64,000 nucleotides of DNA from an uncultured Pseudomonadota bacterium (GTDB lineage Bacteria > Pseudomonadota > Alphaproteobacteria > RF32 > CAG-239): the NCBI GenBank assembly GCA_902495305.1, contig CABUWG010000001.1, positions 1 through 64,000 of the forward strand, read 5' to 3'. This document shows positions 17,132 to 25,306 of this stretch, piece by piece. The position numbers were made by a program, and so were the translations under genes. The stretch's first letter is position 1; each line of letters starts with the position of its first letter. The notes under the pieces are model-generated. The model did not search any database, was not told the DNA's origin, and saw only the letters and a program-made list of their open reading frames with translations.

Positions 17132-17941
17132 TTATTTTTTCCCCTTAGTAAAAGCGTCTGTATTAATTTCGGGATAAAAGTTTTTCATTGTCTCAATATT
17201 ACGTTTTATTCCGGCACCGTTGCGCCAGGATTCTTTAGCCACTTGTTCCCAATTATTATTATGAATGGCGGCTCTCATATTTTTATATTTTGAAAACCGG
17301 CTTTGTCCCAAAGCATAACTCATATCCATCAGCGCTTTTTGTTGCCCTTCTGTATACTCCCTGAAATTCGGATATTGTTTTATTACAACATTGTAGGCAT
17401 CTTTGTATTTTTCTCTCATTATACGATCATTTTCTTCTGGTGCAATGCGAATATTAGATTTATCTTCATAATAAGAAGCCGAAAAGTTGGGGCGATGGCT
17501 TCTTTTCAGTCTTGCCTCTTCATAAGCATATTCCTGCGGTGTGAGCAGCTTTCCCGTTTGGGCATGATAAGTTTTAACGCCTTTTGTCTGGTCAAGATTA
17601 ATACCACAGCCGATAGTCGTATTGGGGTTGGAGGCTGTGTCAAGATAAGCATAGGGAACCATTCCGCCTTCATTTTTACAGATATCCTCTTTGTCACGAT
17701 TAAAATAGTACAAATATTCTTCATTTTTATCGCAGGGAATGGAATCTATATTATATGAATTCTGGTAGGTATTATTCTGCCTGTTTTGTTGTTCTTGCAG
17801 TTTCTTTTTGCGTTCGGCAATTTTTGCACTCCTTTGTACCGGTGATAGTCCGATTTCCAATGGCGCGCCGCCATATGCCTCTTCTTCCGGTACACCACCG
17901 TAAGCTGCATAACTGGGTACAACTTGAGATCTGTATGTCAT
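17132..17941 (-). CDS. Lysozyme-like (GH24-type) protein
   Basis: A 269-residue protein whose residues about 85-269 resemble phage-type GH24 lysozymes. Glu91 opens EGGMVPYAYLD, Asp101 ends it, and NTTIGCGINL corresponds to the usual T-I-G-Y-G block. GQQKALMDMSYALG matches the central helix seen in endolysins. The first 70 residues are low-complexity and Gln/Lys-rich, with no signal peptide, so export would need a holin or another route. I chose the ATG at 17941 because AAAGGAAAG lies just upstream; an ATG 54 bp earlier lacks a site. It heads a three-gene unit with two cysteine-rich secreted proteins. Confidence 0.7.
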   Translation of the reverse strand: MTYRSQVVPSYAAYGGVPEEEAYGGAPLEIGLSPVQRSAKIAERKKKLQEQQNRQNNTYQNSYNIDSIPCDKNEEYLYYFNRDKEDICKNEGGMVPYAYLDTASNPNTTIGCGINLDQTKGVKTYHAQTGKLLTPQEYAYEEARLKRSHRPNFSASYYEDKSNIRIAPEENDRIMREKYKDAYNVVIKQYPNFREYTEGQQKALMDMSYALGQSRFSKYKNMRAAIHNNNWEQVAKESWRNGAGIKRNIETMKNFYPEINTDAFTKGKK

Positions 17942-18066
17942 TTTTCTTTCCTTTCTAAAAAATTTAATTTTTGCAAATAAAATATAACGAATCAAAAATC
18001 AAAGCACAATCAGCGACAGACAGCAGAAATGAGCTTTTGCATTCAAAAGCTTTTGAGAGCTTCATT

Positions 18067-18082
18067 GCCGGAGTTTTGAAAA
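18067..18082. repeat. 16-bp direct repeat, right copy
   Basis: GCCGGAGTTTTGAAAA, identical to 14418-14433. It lies between the lysozyme-like promoter region and the terminator of the autotransporter gene, at the right border of the AT-rich patch. Nearby, 18032-18051 holds a perfect 8-bp hairpin (AGCTTTTG / CAAAAGCT). Confidence 0.55.
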
Positions 18083-18089
18083 GCCCGCA

Positions 18090-18123
18090 AAAAAAGACAG
18101 CCTGAAAAAAATTTCAGGCTGTC
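18090..18123 (-). terminator. Intrinsic terminator of autotransporter gene
   Basis: GACAGCCTGAAA and TTTCAGGCTGTC form a perfect 12-bp stem with a short loop. On the minus strand a run of T residues follows, 34 bp after the autotransporter stop codon. Confidence 0.92.
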
Positions 18124-18156
18124 CGTAAGAGGATCTCTATATGAGTTTTCTAAATG

Positions 18157-21100
18157 CTAGAATTTATATTTAGCACTCAGAATTCCGGTATGATCAGTAA
18201 AGTCATCACGGAATTTGCCTTCATAACCGGCAGAAACATCCCATTCTTCGTTCAGTTCTGCGGTCAGTCCGGCACCGGCTTCAATGCCAAAGCGGTCAAG
18301 CTGCTCACCATTAATCCGGTAAGAAGCGCTGCCGATATTGACAATTGCGTCGTTTTCGCCGTCCATCAGGTCGTAAGTCATGGCCAAACGAGCTTCCGGA
18401 CGCAGTTTCATGCCGTTGTCAAGAGCAAAGTCTTTGCTTGCTTTAACACCGGCAATACCTGTCAGGATATCCTGATTGTCGCTGCTGATTCTCTGACCGG
18501 CAGAGTCTCTGTAGGAATCCTGCTTGATGTGAGCATAACGCAAACCGGCTTCCGGCGTCAGGGTATAACCGTTGACATTAAAGTCATAACCGGTCATAGC
18601 CTGCAGGCCATAGGTTTCAACATCATAGCTGCCTTTGATTTTGCCAACGGCAGTATGTTTGCTTTCGTCATAATCAGACATACCGTAAGAAGCAATAGCG
18701 TTAACATACCAGTCAGACGGTTTGTACTCTCCGTAAAGCATAAAGGTATGAGAGTCAACATCCGTATCACGGTGATGTCCGTCAACGCTGGTGTCGCCGT
18801 AAGCATAAGCCACACCGGCCTTGACATTTTCGGCTACTTCTTTGTGGAAGCCCAAAGCCACGCCGGTTGTTTCAACATCAAAGCCTTTGGCTTTTGAAGT
18901 GTCGTCGAGCTCGCTCTTGTTAAACAATGTGCGAACCCAGGCGGCAGCTTTGTTGAACATACCGTCGCCGGAAGATTTTCCTTGTGCGGCAGAAGCCACA
19001 TGGCCACCGCTCAGCTGGGAAGATACTGCACCATAAGCCTGATTCATAATACCTGTCTCAACGGTCTGAACAACCGGAGCGGCAGAAGGAGCAACGTCTT
19101 CGGCCAATTGTGCGGCAGAAGCGGCGTCGCCTTTTTGCATGCTGGTATTAATAAAGTCATGAACGGCTTTGCCTTGTCCGCTCAGGCCGTCAACCAGGGC
19201 AAAAGCGCTGATTGTACCGGCAGCGTTGGCAGAAGCGCCTGCTTTAACGGCATTGTCCGCAACACCGGCCGCGTCTTCTTTAACGGCTGTAACTTCGCCG
19301 GTTTCGCCGTTAACGGACAAATCATAAATAAAGTTGTCGGCCAGTGTCAGTTTTTTGTCTGCTTTCTGGGCATCGTCAGTCAGAGCACTGGAAATTGCAC
19401 CCAAATCAAGGCTGGTTTCTTTGCTCAGATCTGCATCATCATTGATAACAACCTGCAGGTTGGAATTACCAGCAATCTTGAGATTATCCACACCGCTGGC
19501 GATGTTGCCGTTGACAACACCGTTCTCACCTTTGGCAACAGTCAAAGAAAGGGTAGAGCCTTCGTTCATGGTAACATCGCTGGTGTAAGAATTTGTACCG
19601 ACATCAAGAGTACCGCCGTTATTGACGTTTGTATTGGTAACGGCATAATTAGTACTTTCGGTATCAATTTTTACTGTACCACCTTTATTGACATTCAGGT
19701 CAGTGCTGGTAAGCTTGCCATTATTTTTTTCGGCTTTGTCAATTGTAAAGTTGCCGTTAACATTTGTTGCTGCTGTTTTAACTTCAGCTTTCAACAAATC
19801 ACTTGACGTTGTATCGGTGTTGATGTTCAGCTCATCAAGTCCGGTAACGGCCTTTTCGATTGTACTGGCAGCAGAATTGACATTGATTGCAAATTTCTTT
19901 GCATCAGCTTCGGCTTTTGCCAAAGCGGCTGCATCTGCAGCTTTGTTCAATTTTGCTTTAATTGCGCCGCCGTTTAAGTTGAGGATAGAGTTATCAATTT
20001 CAAAAGAAGATTCTGCTTCTCCTTTTCCGGTTGCAATCAACATACTTCCTTCAGCCAGATTAACCGTGCTGTTAGCTAACTTCATAGAAGAACTGCCATC
20101 TGCTGAGGTGCCACCGCCGGTGTTACCGGAAATCAAATGGCCGCCGTTTCCGAGGTTAATAGTAGCATTTTTGATTGAGCTGTCGCCATAACCCAGAATA
20201 TAAGCATTGTTGCGCCATTTTTCATTATTTTCGCCTTCACGGCCGGCAGCAGCATTGTTACCGCTGATGTTGATTGTGGTTCCTTGGTCACCGCCGTCAA
20301 TTTCCAGCGTGACTGCGTCAATGGTTGAACCGTTGGTCAGGGTAATGTTTTTAGCTTCGCTAATTTTTACAGAGCCGGCATCACTAGTATTGGCAGCAAC
20401 AATACGGGCATTGTTGTCAAGGTTGATGTCACCTTTAACGGCAATCGTGCTTGTACCTTCCGTTAGGGTCTTGTTTCCAATATAACCACCGTCAGATTCA
20501 TAGCCGCCGTTCATGGTAATATTTAAGCCTTTCTCACCTGCCAGTATATCACCGTTGTTAATGATTTTTGCAGCAGATTCAAGAGCGGTTTCAATGTTCA
20601 GGTTGCCATTGTTTACAACAGTTCCTTTACCGTCAATTTTTAATTTGGCATCTGTTTCTTTTCCTTTAATGTAGTTTTTATCATTAAAGGTCAATTCTTT
20701 ACTATCAGCGATGGTTAGAGAGTGGTCGCTATTACCGTTGAGCCAAATGCCTGTGCCTTCTGTCATGTTGACATTGCCGACTTTCAGGTCGTTGCCGAGA
20801 ACAAGTTCGCCCTCATTTTTTGCATCACCGCTGCTAGAAGGCGTAACATCGCCCTTTTTCATTTCCAAATCAATGCCGGAAATGTCAGAACCGCTGGCTG
20901 TTTGCGTCAAATAACCGGTAACGGTCAGTTTTTTGCCGCCGTCCAATTTTGTTTTTTCATGTAAAGTAACAAAGTTTCCCATGGTAACGTCTTTTTCCAA
21001 AGTTGCATCACCAACGAAAGAAATTCTTGTGTCAGATGTTTTGTGACCCAAATCATCGGCCGAAATAACAGCGTTGTCTTTTCCGCCATATTCTTTGTAT

Positions 21101-21177
21101 TCATCATCAGCTAAAGCATTAGATGCTGCAAATGCGGCTGCCACCAATGCTGTTGAAAATAAAAGTTTGTTTCTCAT
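18157..21177 (-). CDS. Autotransporter (type Va), 1006 aa
   Basis: A surface protein with a signal peptide (LLFSTALVAAAFAASNALA), a long passenger and a C-terminal outer-membrane barrel. The passenger (about residues 25-700) is Asn/Gly/Thr/Ser-rich with repeated beta-strand turns such as LTNGSTIDAVTLEI, as expected of a right-handed beta-helix. The barrel (about 745-1006) begins with WVRTLFNKSELDD and ends in AKYKF with the terminal aromatic residue needed for assembly. The ATG at 21177 follows AAAGGAAAG; an ATG 81 bp earlier lies inside the terminator region and is unlikely. The second autotransporter at 42.9 kb shares much of the barrel. No cysteine-rich or catalytic motif is seen in the passenger. 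Confidence 0.92.
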   Translation of the reverse strand: MRNKLLFSTALVAAAFAASNALADDEYKEYGGKDNAVISADDLGHKTSDTRISFVGDATLEKDVTMGNFVTLHEKTKLDGGKKLTVTGYLTQTASGSDISGIDLEMKKGDVTPSSSGDAKNEGELVLGNDLKVGNVNMTEGTGIWLNGNSDHSLTIADSKELTFNDKNYIKGKETDAKLKIDGKGTVVNNGNLNIETALESAAKIINNGDILAGEKGLNITMNGGYESDGGYIGNKTLTEGTSTIAVKGDINLDNNARIVAANTSDAGSVKISEAKNITLTNGSTIDAVTLEIDGGDQGTTINISGNNAAAGREGENNEKWRNNAYILGYGDSSIKNATINLGNGGHLISGNTGGGTSADGSSSMKLANSTVNLAEGSMLIATGKGEAESSFEIDNSILNLNGGAIKAKLNKAADAAALAKAEADAKKFAINVNSAASTIEKAVTGLDELNINTDTTSSDLLKAEVKTAATNVNGNFTIDKAEKNNGKLTSTDLNVNKGGTVKIDTESTNYAVTNTNVNNGGTLDVGTNSYTSDVTMNEGSTLSLTVAKGENGVVNGNIASGVDNLKIAGNSNLQVVINDDADLSKETSLDLGAISSALTDDAQKADKKLTLADNFIYDLSVNGETGEVTAVKEDAAGVADNAVKAGASANAAGTISAFALVDGLSGQGKAVHDFINTSMQKGDAASAAQLAEDVAPSAAPVVQTVETGIMNQAYGAVSSQLSGGHVASAAQGKSSGDGMFNKAAAWVRTLFNKSELDDTSKAKGFDVETTGVALGFHKEVAENVKAGVAYAYGDTSVDGHHRDTDVDSHTFMLYGEYKPSDWYVNAIASYGMSDYDESKHTAVGKIKGSYDVETYGLQAMTGYDFNVNGYTLTPEAGLRYAHIKQDSYRDSAGQRISSDNQDILTGIAGVKASKDFALDNGMKLRPEARLAMTYDLMDGENDAIVNIGSASYRINGEQLDRFGIEAGAGLTAELNEEWDVSAGYEGKFRDDFTDHTGILSAKYKF

Positions 21178-21211
21178 ATGATCTAACTTTCCTTTTTTGT
21201 AATGTATAAAC

Positions 21212-21240
21212 AAAAAACCACCCTTTTTATAAAGGTGGCC
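21212..21240 (-). terminator. Terminator inside the autotransporter leader
   Basis: On the minus strand CCACCTTT and AAAGGGTGG form a hairpin followed by six T residues. It ends only 35 bp before the autotransporter ATG and just before its ribosome-binding site. It therefore either ends an upstream small RNA or attenuates the autotransporter mRNA. Confidence 0.85.
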
Positions 21241-21490
21241 GGAGAGTTCGTAAATCATACAACATTAAATGATTCTCTTAGCCTTTAAAGTCGTTAAACT
21301 TCTGAACATACGCCAAAAGCTCCCCGACCATAGAAACTATGTATCGGGGATATATTCATTATTACCTGTATTCTACAGATAACAATTTGACGATGTTATA
21401 TCCTAACACCGAATGTTGTAAGAGCTTACGACAGCTCCGTACCACTTGGGTACTGAATACAAATCTCTTTGTATCTGGCAACATCTTATA
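21241..21490 (-). ncRNA. Structured 5' leader or small RNA, 250 nt
   Basis: No gene is visible here, but the minus strand is packed with hairpins. An outer 6-bp stem (ATGTTG at 21484-21479 with CAACAT at 21418-21413) encloses three hairpins: 21474-21457 (ATACAAA/TTTGTAT), 21453-21439 (GTACC/GGTAC) and 21437-21422 (GAGCT/AGCTC). This makes a four-way junction. Three more hairpins follow at 21411-21391, 21386-21358 and 21349-21322 (CCCCGA...TCGGGG), then an unstructured stretch and the terminator. A possible promoter (TTGCAT, 17 bp, TAAGAT) lies just upstream, so the transcript would begin at the outer stem. I do not recognise a known riboswitch class. Confidence 0.6.
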
Positions 21491-21593
21491 CAGATATTTG
21501 ACAAGATGCAATTAAAAAATATCAGAAAAATCAAAACTTCTGCTTAATGACAATAAAACTTTGATTTTCAAAGTGTGAATAATTGCTGAAAGA

Positions 21594-21624
21594 TAAAAGA
21601 AAACCGGCAGGATTTCTGCCGGTT
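21594..21624 (-). terminator. Intrinsic terminator after flavodoxin gene
   Basis: AACCGGCAG and CTGCCGGTT pair perfectly around a 5-nt loop. On the minus strand a T-rich tail follows, 24 bp after the flavodoxin stop codon. Confidence 0.9.
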
Positions 21625-21647
21625 CGCAAATAAGCGGATTTCAAAAC

Positions 21648-22229
21648 CTATCGGGCATAACCGAGGTCCTTAAGCCAGCCGGAAATCCCGAAAGTCCGGC
21701 TGCCGTATCCGACCCAGCCGTCAGCGTTGACCTTGCAGCCTTTGCATTGTGCCGTCATGTCTTTGACGGTGTTTTGAACCCCGCCGCCGCCGTGTGTAAT
21801 GAACGGAACAACCGTTTTTCCGGACAAGTCATAGGTCTCAAGAAAAGAGCTGACTTGCGGCGTAATCGTTCCCCACCAGTTCGGTGATCCGAGGAATATT
21901 ACATCATATTGAGAAATGTCGGCAACCTTGGTCAGCAGTTTCGGACGGTAGTTGTCGGCAATTTCTTTTTTGGCCTGAACGGTCATCGGACGGTATTCCT
22001 CGGGATAAGTCCCCTCCGCCTTAATTTCAAAAAGCTCGCCGCCGGTTTTTTCTTTAATTGCCTCGGCCACTTCTTTGGTGTTGCCGCTGTAAGAATAATA
22101 AGCAATCAGAATTTTCGGACTCTCCGTTGTCATGTTTTTCTTCTCCTGCGTTGCCTGAGCGCACGCGGTATAGGCAACGGCCGTCAGAACGGTTGCAATA
22201 ACGGCGCCCAGTAAAATAAGTTTGTTCAT
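21648..22229 (-). CDS. Flavodoxin-like protein with N-terminal signal
   Basis: A 193-residue protein with a hydrophobic N-terminus (residues 4-24; AVAYTACAQ could be a lipobox-like or Sec cleavage region) followed by a flavodoxin domain. The FMN phosphate loop YYSYSGNTKEVA (about residues 45-56) and the GSPNWWGTITPQV block are diagnostic of the long flavodoxin_4 group. The gene starts 12 bp after the aldo/keto reductase stop codon, and its AGGAG overlaps that stop, so the two are co-transcribed from the MerR-type promoter at 23.5 kb. A periplasmic or membrane-attached FMN carrier working with the reductase is an inference. The ATG at 22229 is preferred to an earlier TTG that lies in the ribosome-binding site. 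Confidence 0.87.
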   Translation of the reverse strand: MNKLILLGAVIATVLTAVAYTACAQATQEKKNMTTESPKILIAYYSYSGNTKEVAEAIKEKTGGELFEIKAEGTYPEEYRPMTVQAKKEIADNYRPKLLTKVADISQYDVIFLGSPNWWGTITPQVSSFLETYDLSGKTVVPFITHGGGGVQNTVKDMTAQCKGCKVNADGWVGYGSRTFGISGWLKDLGYAR

Positions 22230-22240
22230 CTGTTTTCTCC

Positions 22241-23476
22241 TCAAGCTTCAAATGTTTTGGCCACTTCCTGCAGCCATTTGGTGATTTCGATATGCTGCGG
22301 GCAATGTCTCTCGCACAATTTGCATTTAATGCAGTCCGAGGCTTTGCCGTGTGTCTTAATCAGATTGTTGTAATAAACCTGTTGCGCGGTAAAAGGCTTG
22401 TCAATCTCCTGTTTTTCCGCATTATACAAGGCAAAATAACTCGGAATGGCAATTTTTTTCGGACACCACTCCGTGCAGTAGTTGCAGGCGGTACAGGGAA
22501 TGGCAATTGAGGCATGCAACGCTTTGACGGCCTCTTCGATAACCTTTTTCTCTTTGGCCTCAAGCGGTTTGAAGTTTTGCATATAAGTCGTATTGTCTTC
22601 CAGCTGTGCCATGTCCGACATGCCGCTCAAAACCATCATCACGCCGTCCAAACTGGCGGCATAGCGCACCGCCCACGAAGCCGCTGACATCTCAGGTTCC
22701 GCATCCTTAAATATTTTTTCAACCGCCGGCGGCAGCTTGGCCAGCGTTCCGCCTTTGACCGGCTCCATCACAATTACCGGCTTTTTGTATTTCTGGGCGA
22801 TTTCATAACATTTTCTGGCCTGAATGCTGGCATTGTCCCAGTCAATATAGTTAATCTGCAATTGAACAAATTCAACTTCCGGATTCTCTTTCAAAACTTC
22901 TTCCAAGAGCTCCGGCGTGTCATGAAAAGAAAAACCGATATGCTTGATTTTTCCTTCTTTCTTTTTGTCGGCAATAAATTTGAAACTGCCATATTTGCGG
23001 GCATTGCCGATTGTGTTGGCATTGACGTTGTGCACCAGATAATAGTCAAAATACTCCAGTCCGGTTTTTTCGAGCTGCTTGTTAAAAATTTCTTCCTGAT
23101 CGCTTTGTTTTTTCAAATATCCGACCGGCAGCTTGCTGGCAACGGTAAATTTGTTGCGCGGATGGCGTTTGACCAGAGATTCGCGCAAGGCAACCTCGCT
23201 CTCGTATCCCATATACATCCACGCCGTATCAAAATATGTAAAGCCGCGTTCCAGAAAAGTGTCGACCATTTTGTTCAAAACGGCATAATCGATAGAGGTT
23301 TGGTCATTCGGGTCTTTGAGCGGCAGCCGCATAAAGCCGAACCCGAGCTTGTTGGACGGATTAACCGCGGCCCTGACTTCGTCCGAAACGGCAATCTCTT
23401 CCGCCAGCGTAAGCTTGGGCAGCGCAGAAAGGGCAAAAAGCGCCAGAGAACTCATCAAAAATTCACGTCTGTTCAT
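22241..23476 (-). CDS. Aldo/keto reductase with 4Fe-4S domain, Tat signal
   Basis: A 411-residue protein. The N-terminus [18 protein letters not shown] is a twin-arginine signal. Residues about 45-310 form an aldo/keto reductase barrel with [10 protein letters not shown] (Tyr), SKLPVG (Lys) and YYLVHNV (His) in the catalytic positions. The C-terminus has two ferredoxin-like cysteine motifs ([12 protein letters not shown] and [12 protein letters not shown]) for 4Fe-4S clusters. It should reduce an aldehyde or quinone-like substrate, probably in the periplasm after folding with cofactors. AGGAAATTTTG precedes the ATG. The promoter carries a MerR-type dyad with a 19-bp spacer, so it is likely induced by the nearby NmlR/AdhR-like regulator. 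Confidence 0.92.
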   Translation of the reverse strand: MNRREFLMSSLALFALSALPKLTLAEEIAVSDEVRAAVNPSNKLGFGFMRLPLKDPNDQTSIDYAVLNKMVDTFLERGFTYFDTAWMYMGYESEVALRESLVKRHPRNKFTVASKLPVGYLKKQSDQEEIFNKQLEKTGLEYFDYYLVHNVNANTIGNARKYGSFKFIADKKKEGKIKHIGFSFHDTPELLEEVLKENPEVEFVQLQINYIDWDNASIQARKCYEIAQKYKKPVIVMEPVKGGTLAKLPPAVEKIFKDAEPEMSAASWAVRYAASLDGVMMVLSGMSDMAQLEDNTTYMQNFKPLEAKEKKVIEEAVKALHASIAIPCTACNYCTEWCPKKIAIPSYFALYNAEKQEIDKPFTAQQVYYNNLIKTHGKASDCIKCKLCERHCPQHIEITKWLQEVAKTFEA

Positions 23477-23510
23477 CAAAATTTCCTCCGCAAAGTTATC
23501 AGATGTTTGT

Positions 23511-23541
23511 AGTATATTTTTTAGAGCATACTCTAAGTCAA
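23511..23541 (-). promoter_or_regulatory. MerR-type promoter/operator 1 (aldo/keto reductase)
   Basis: On the minus strand TTGACT (23541-23536) and TATACT (23516-23511) are 19 bp apart. The spacer holds the dyad TAGAGTATGCTCTA. A 19-bp spacer with a centred dyad is the hallmark of MerR-activated promoters. The same arrangement recurs at 28509-28539 and 36796-36826. Confidence 0.88.
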
Positions 23542-23620
23542 GCACTTTTTTTATAAAAATTCACAATTCTGTGCTGGAAAAATTTTTGTCGTTGAAGTAA
23601 AAAATAAACAGGAGAACATA

Positions 23621-24364
23621 ATGAAAAGACGAGAATTTATATTAAATTCCGTATGGGCGGCCGGCGGCATGGCGCTGCTGAACGCCTGCAAAGAAAATCA
23701 ACCGCCTTCAACCACCGGCAAAGGAGAACATCTGATGAAAGTATTAATGATAAACGGCAGTTGCAATGAACACGGCTGCACTTATACCGCTTTGTGCGAA
23801 GTTGCCAAAAGCCTGAATGCCGAAGGAGTAGAAACCGAAATCGTCCAACTCGGAAAAGACGCTTATCGCGACTGTATCGGCTGCGGCGTCTGCCGGAAGA
23901 AAATGAACAATCGTTGTATCTTTAATGACGACATTATCAATAATATTATTGAAAAAGCGGAACACGCTGACGGTTTTGTGTTTGGGTCGCCCGTTTACTA
24001 TGCCCACCCCAGCGGCAGATTGCTTTCTGTCCTGAACCGCGTATTCTTTGCCGGCGGCAAAGCCTTTGCGTTCAAGCCGGGAGCCGCCGTCGTTTCTGCC
24101 CGCCGTGCCGGAACCACGGGGTCGATTGACGTGATTAATAAGTATTTTACAATCAATAAAATGCCGGTTGTTTCTTCTACTTATTGGAATATGGTGCACG
24201 GCAACGCGCCGGAAGAAGTTCTGCAAGATGAAGAAGGGCTGCAAACCATGCGCAATCTTGGCAAAAATATGGCCTGGCTGCTTAAAACCATAGAAACGGC
24301 AAAGAAAAACGGCGTGACTTTGCCGGAAGACGAAGCCGGAGCCAGAACCAACTTCATTCGCTAG
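23621..24364 (+). CDS. Iron-sulfur flavoprotein, Tat lipoprotein
   Basis: A 247-residue flavodoxin-fold protein. The N-terminus MKRREFILNSVWAAGGMALLNAC combines a twin-arginine motif with a lipobox (LLNAC, Cys23), so it is probably exported folded and lipidated. The flavin domain starts at about residue 38 (KVLMINGSCNEHGCT). CIGCGVCRKKMNNRC (C-x2-C-x2-C-x6-C) matches the compact cysteine motif of Isf-type iron-sulfur flavoproteins, and GSPVYYAHPSG is the typical FMN-binding block. A role in passing electrons to a quinone or aldehyde is inferred. AGGAGAA lies just before the ATG. The 3' end overlaps tatC by 11 bp (convergent). Confidence 0.87.
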   Translation: MKRREFILNSVWAAGGMALLNACKENQPPSTTGKGEHLMKVLMINGSCNEHGCTYTALCEVAKSLNAEGVETEIVQLGKDAYRDCIGCGVCRKKMNNRCIFNDDIINNIIEKAEHADGFVFGSPVYYAHPSGRLLSVLNRVFFAGGKAFAFKPGAAVVSARRAGTTGSIDVINKYFTINKMPVVSSTYWNMVHGNAPEEVLQDEEGLQTMRNLGKNMAWLLKTIETAKKNGVTLPEDEAGARTNFIR

Positions 24365-25079
24365 GCTTTTTTATCCGTCTGGCAAAATATAATCCACCTT
24401 CAAAAAGGCCGTAAGTCGGGAGCGCCAGCATCAACTGGCTGACAATGTCCGGCGGTGTCAAAACCGCGGCAATAATCAATATTGCCACAAAAATGTAGCG
24501 GCGTTTGCTCTTGACCGCGTCATAGGAGGCGATTCCCGAGCGGATGAGAGAATAAGTCACCAGCGGAAACTGAAACATAATGCCAAAGGCAACGGCCAGC
24601 CATAATGAAAGCCCGATAACGTTGGAAATGCCGAAAACAGCCTTGATATCTTCGGTCGCAAAACTGATCCCGAATTTGATAATCAGCGGCAGAATGAGAA
24701 AAATGCAGAAGACCACGCCGGTACAGAACAACAGGCTTGAGGTAAAAACGACGGAACGGATAAAACGCCGCTCGTTGTCATAAAGCGCCGGCAGAACAAA
24801 ATTCCAAATCTGTCTGGCAATATACGGAAAACAAACAGCCAGATCCAAAACGACAGCCAGTTTGATTTGCAAAATAAAAACCTCGGCCGGAGAGAAAAAA
24901 TTCAGCGTAACCGGCGCGTCGGCAATAATCGTCTTAATCAACCAGTCCAAAAAATACGGCGCAATCCAGAACATGGGCAGCAAAACAAACGCCATGGCCG
25001 TCAGACAACGGATAAGCATTGTCCGCAGCGCTTCCAGATGCGCAATCAGATTCTCGTCTTTATCTTCCGGAGCAGACAT
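24354..25079 (-). CDS. tatC: Twin-arginine translocase TatC
   Basis: A 241-residue polytopic protein with six hydrophobic segments, the core receptor of the Tat export system that recognises twin-arginine signals. The N-terminal HLEALRTMLIRCL is the conserved cytoplasmic block, and the FxxE-type region and FPLVTY segment are present. Its ATG overlaps the tatA stop codon (TAATG). It sits among genes for predicted Tat substrates (aldo/keto reductase and iron-sulfur flavoprotein). No tatB is visible nearby; TatA may serve both roles, or tatB lies elsewhere. Confidence 0.95.
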   Translation of the reverse strand: MSAPEDKDENLIAHLEALRTMLIRCLTAMAFVLLPMFWIAPYFLDWLIKTIIADAPVTLNFFSPAEVFILQIKLAVVLDLAVCFPYIARQIWNFVLPALYDNERRFIRSVVFTSSLLFCTGVVFCIFLILPLIIKFGISFATEDIKAVFGISNVIGLSLWLAVAFGIMFQFPLVTYSLIRSGIASYDAVKSKRRYIFVAILIIAAVLTPPDIVSQLMLALPTYGLFEGGLYFARRIKKPSE

Positions 25080-25288
25080 TATTTTTCAGATTTCTTTTCT
25101 TCTTCCGCAGCAACCTTTTCCACGCTGTCTTTCAGTTCTTGCGCCTCGTTCTGCAGAGCCTCTTTGGCCTTTTTATATTCATACTGGGCTTTGCCGAGGG
25201 CTTTGGCCAGTTCGGGAATACGCTTCCCGCCGAATAAAACCAGAACCACAACCAGAATCAAAAGAATTTCCGTAACGCCTAAAGACAT
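25079..25288 (-). CDS. tatA: Twin-arginine translocase subunit TatA/E
   Basis: A 69-residue protein with the classic TatA layout: a short N-terminal membrane helix (residues 5-19), the [16 protein letters not shown] hinge and amphipathic helix, then an acidic/basic tail. It forms the export pore with TatC. AAGGAG lies 8 bp upstream of the ATG. It is the first gene of tatAC and lies downstream of the ferredoxin membrane-protein gene in the same direction with an 18-bp gap, so all three may be co-transcribed. Confidence 0.95.
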   Translation of the reverse strand: MSLGVTEILLILVVVLVLFGGKRIPELAKALGKAQYEYKKAKEALQNEAQELKDSVEKVAAEEEKKSEK

Positions 25289-25306
25289 TTTTTTCTCCTT
25301 AAAATA

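Noticed and set aside
21241..21490. tRNA-like cloverleaf in the leader of autotransporter 1
   Set aside because: The outer stem plus three hairpins looks like a cloverleaf, but there is no T-loop GTTCRA, no 7-bp acceptor stem and no plausible anticodon loop.
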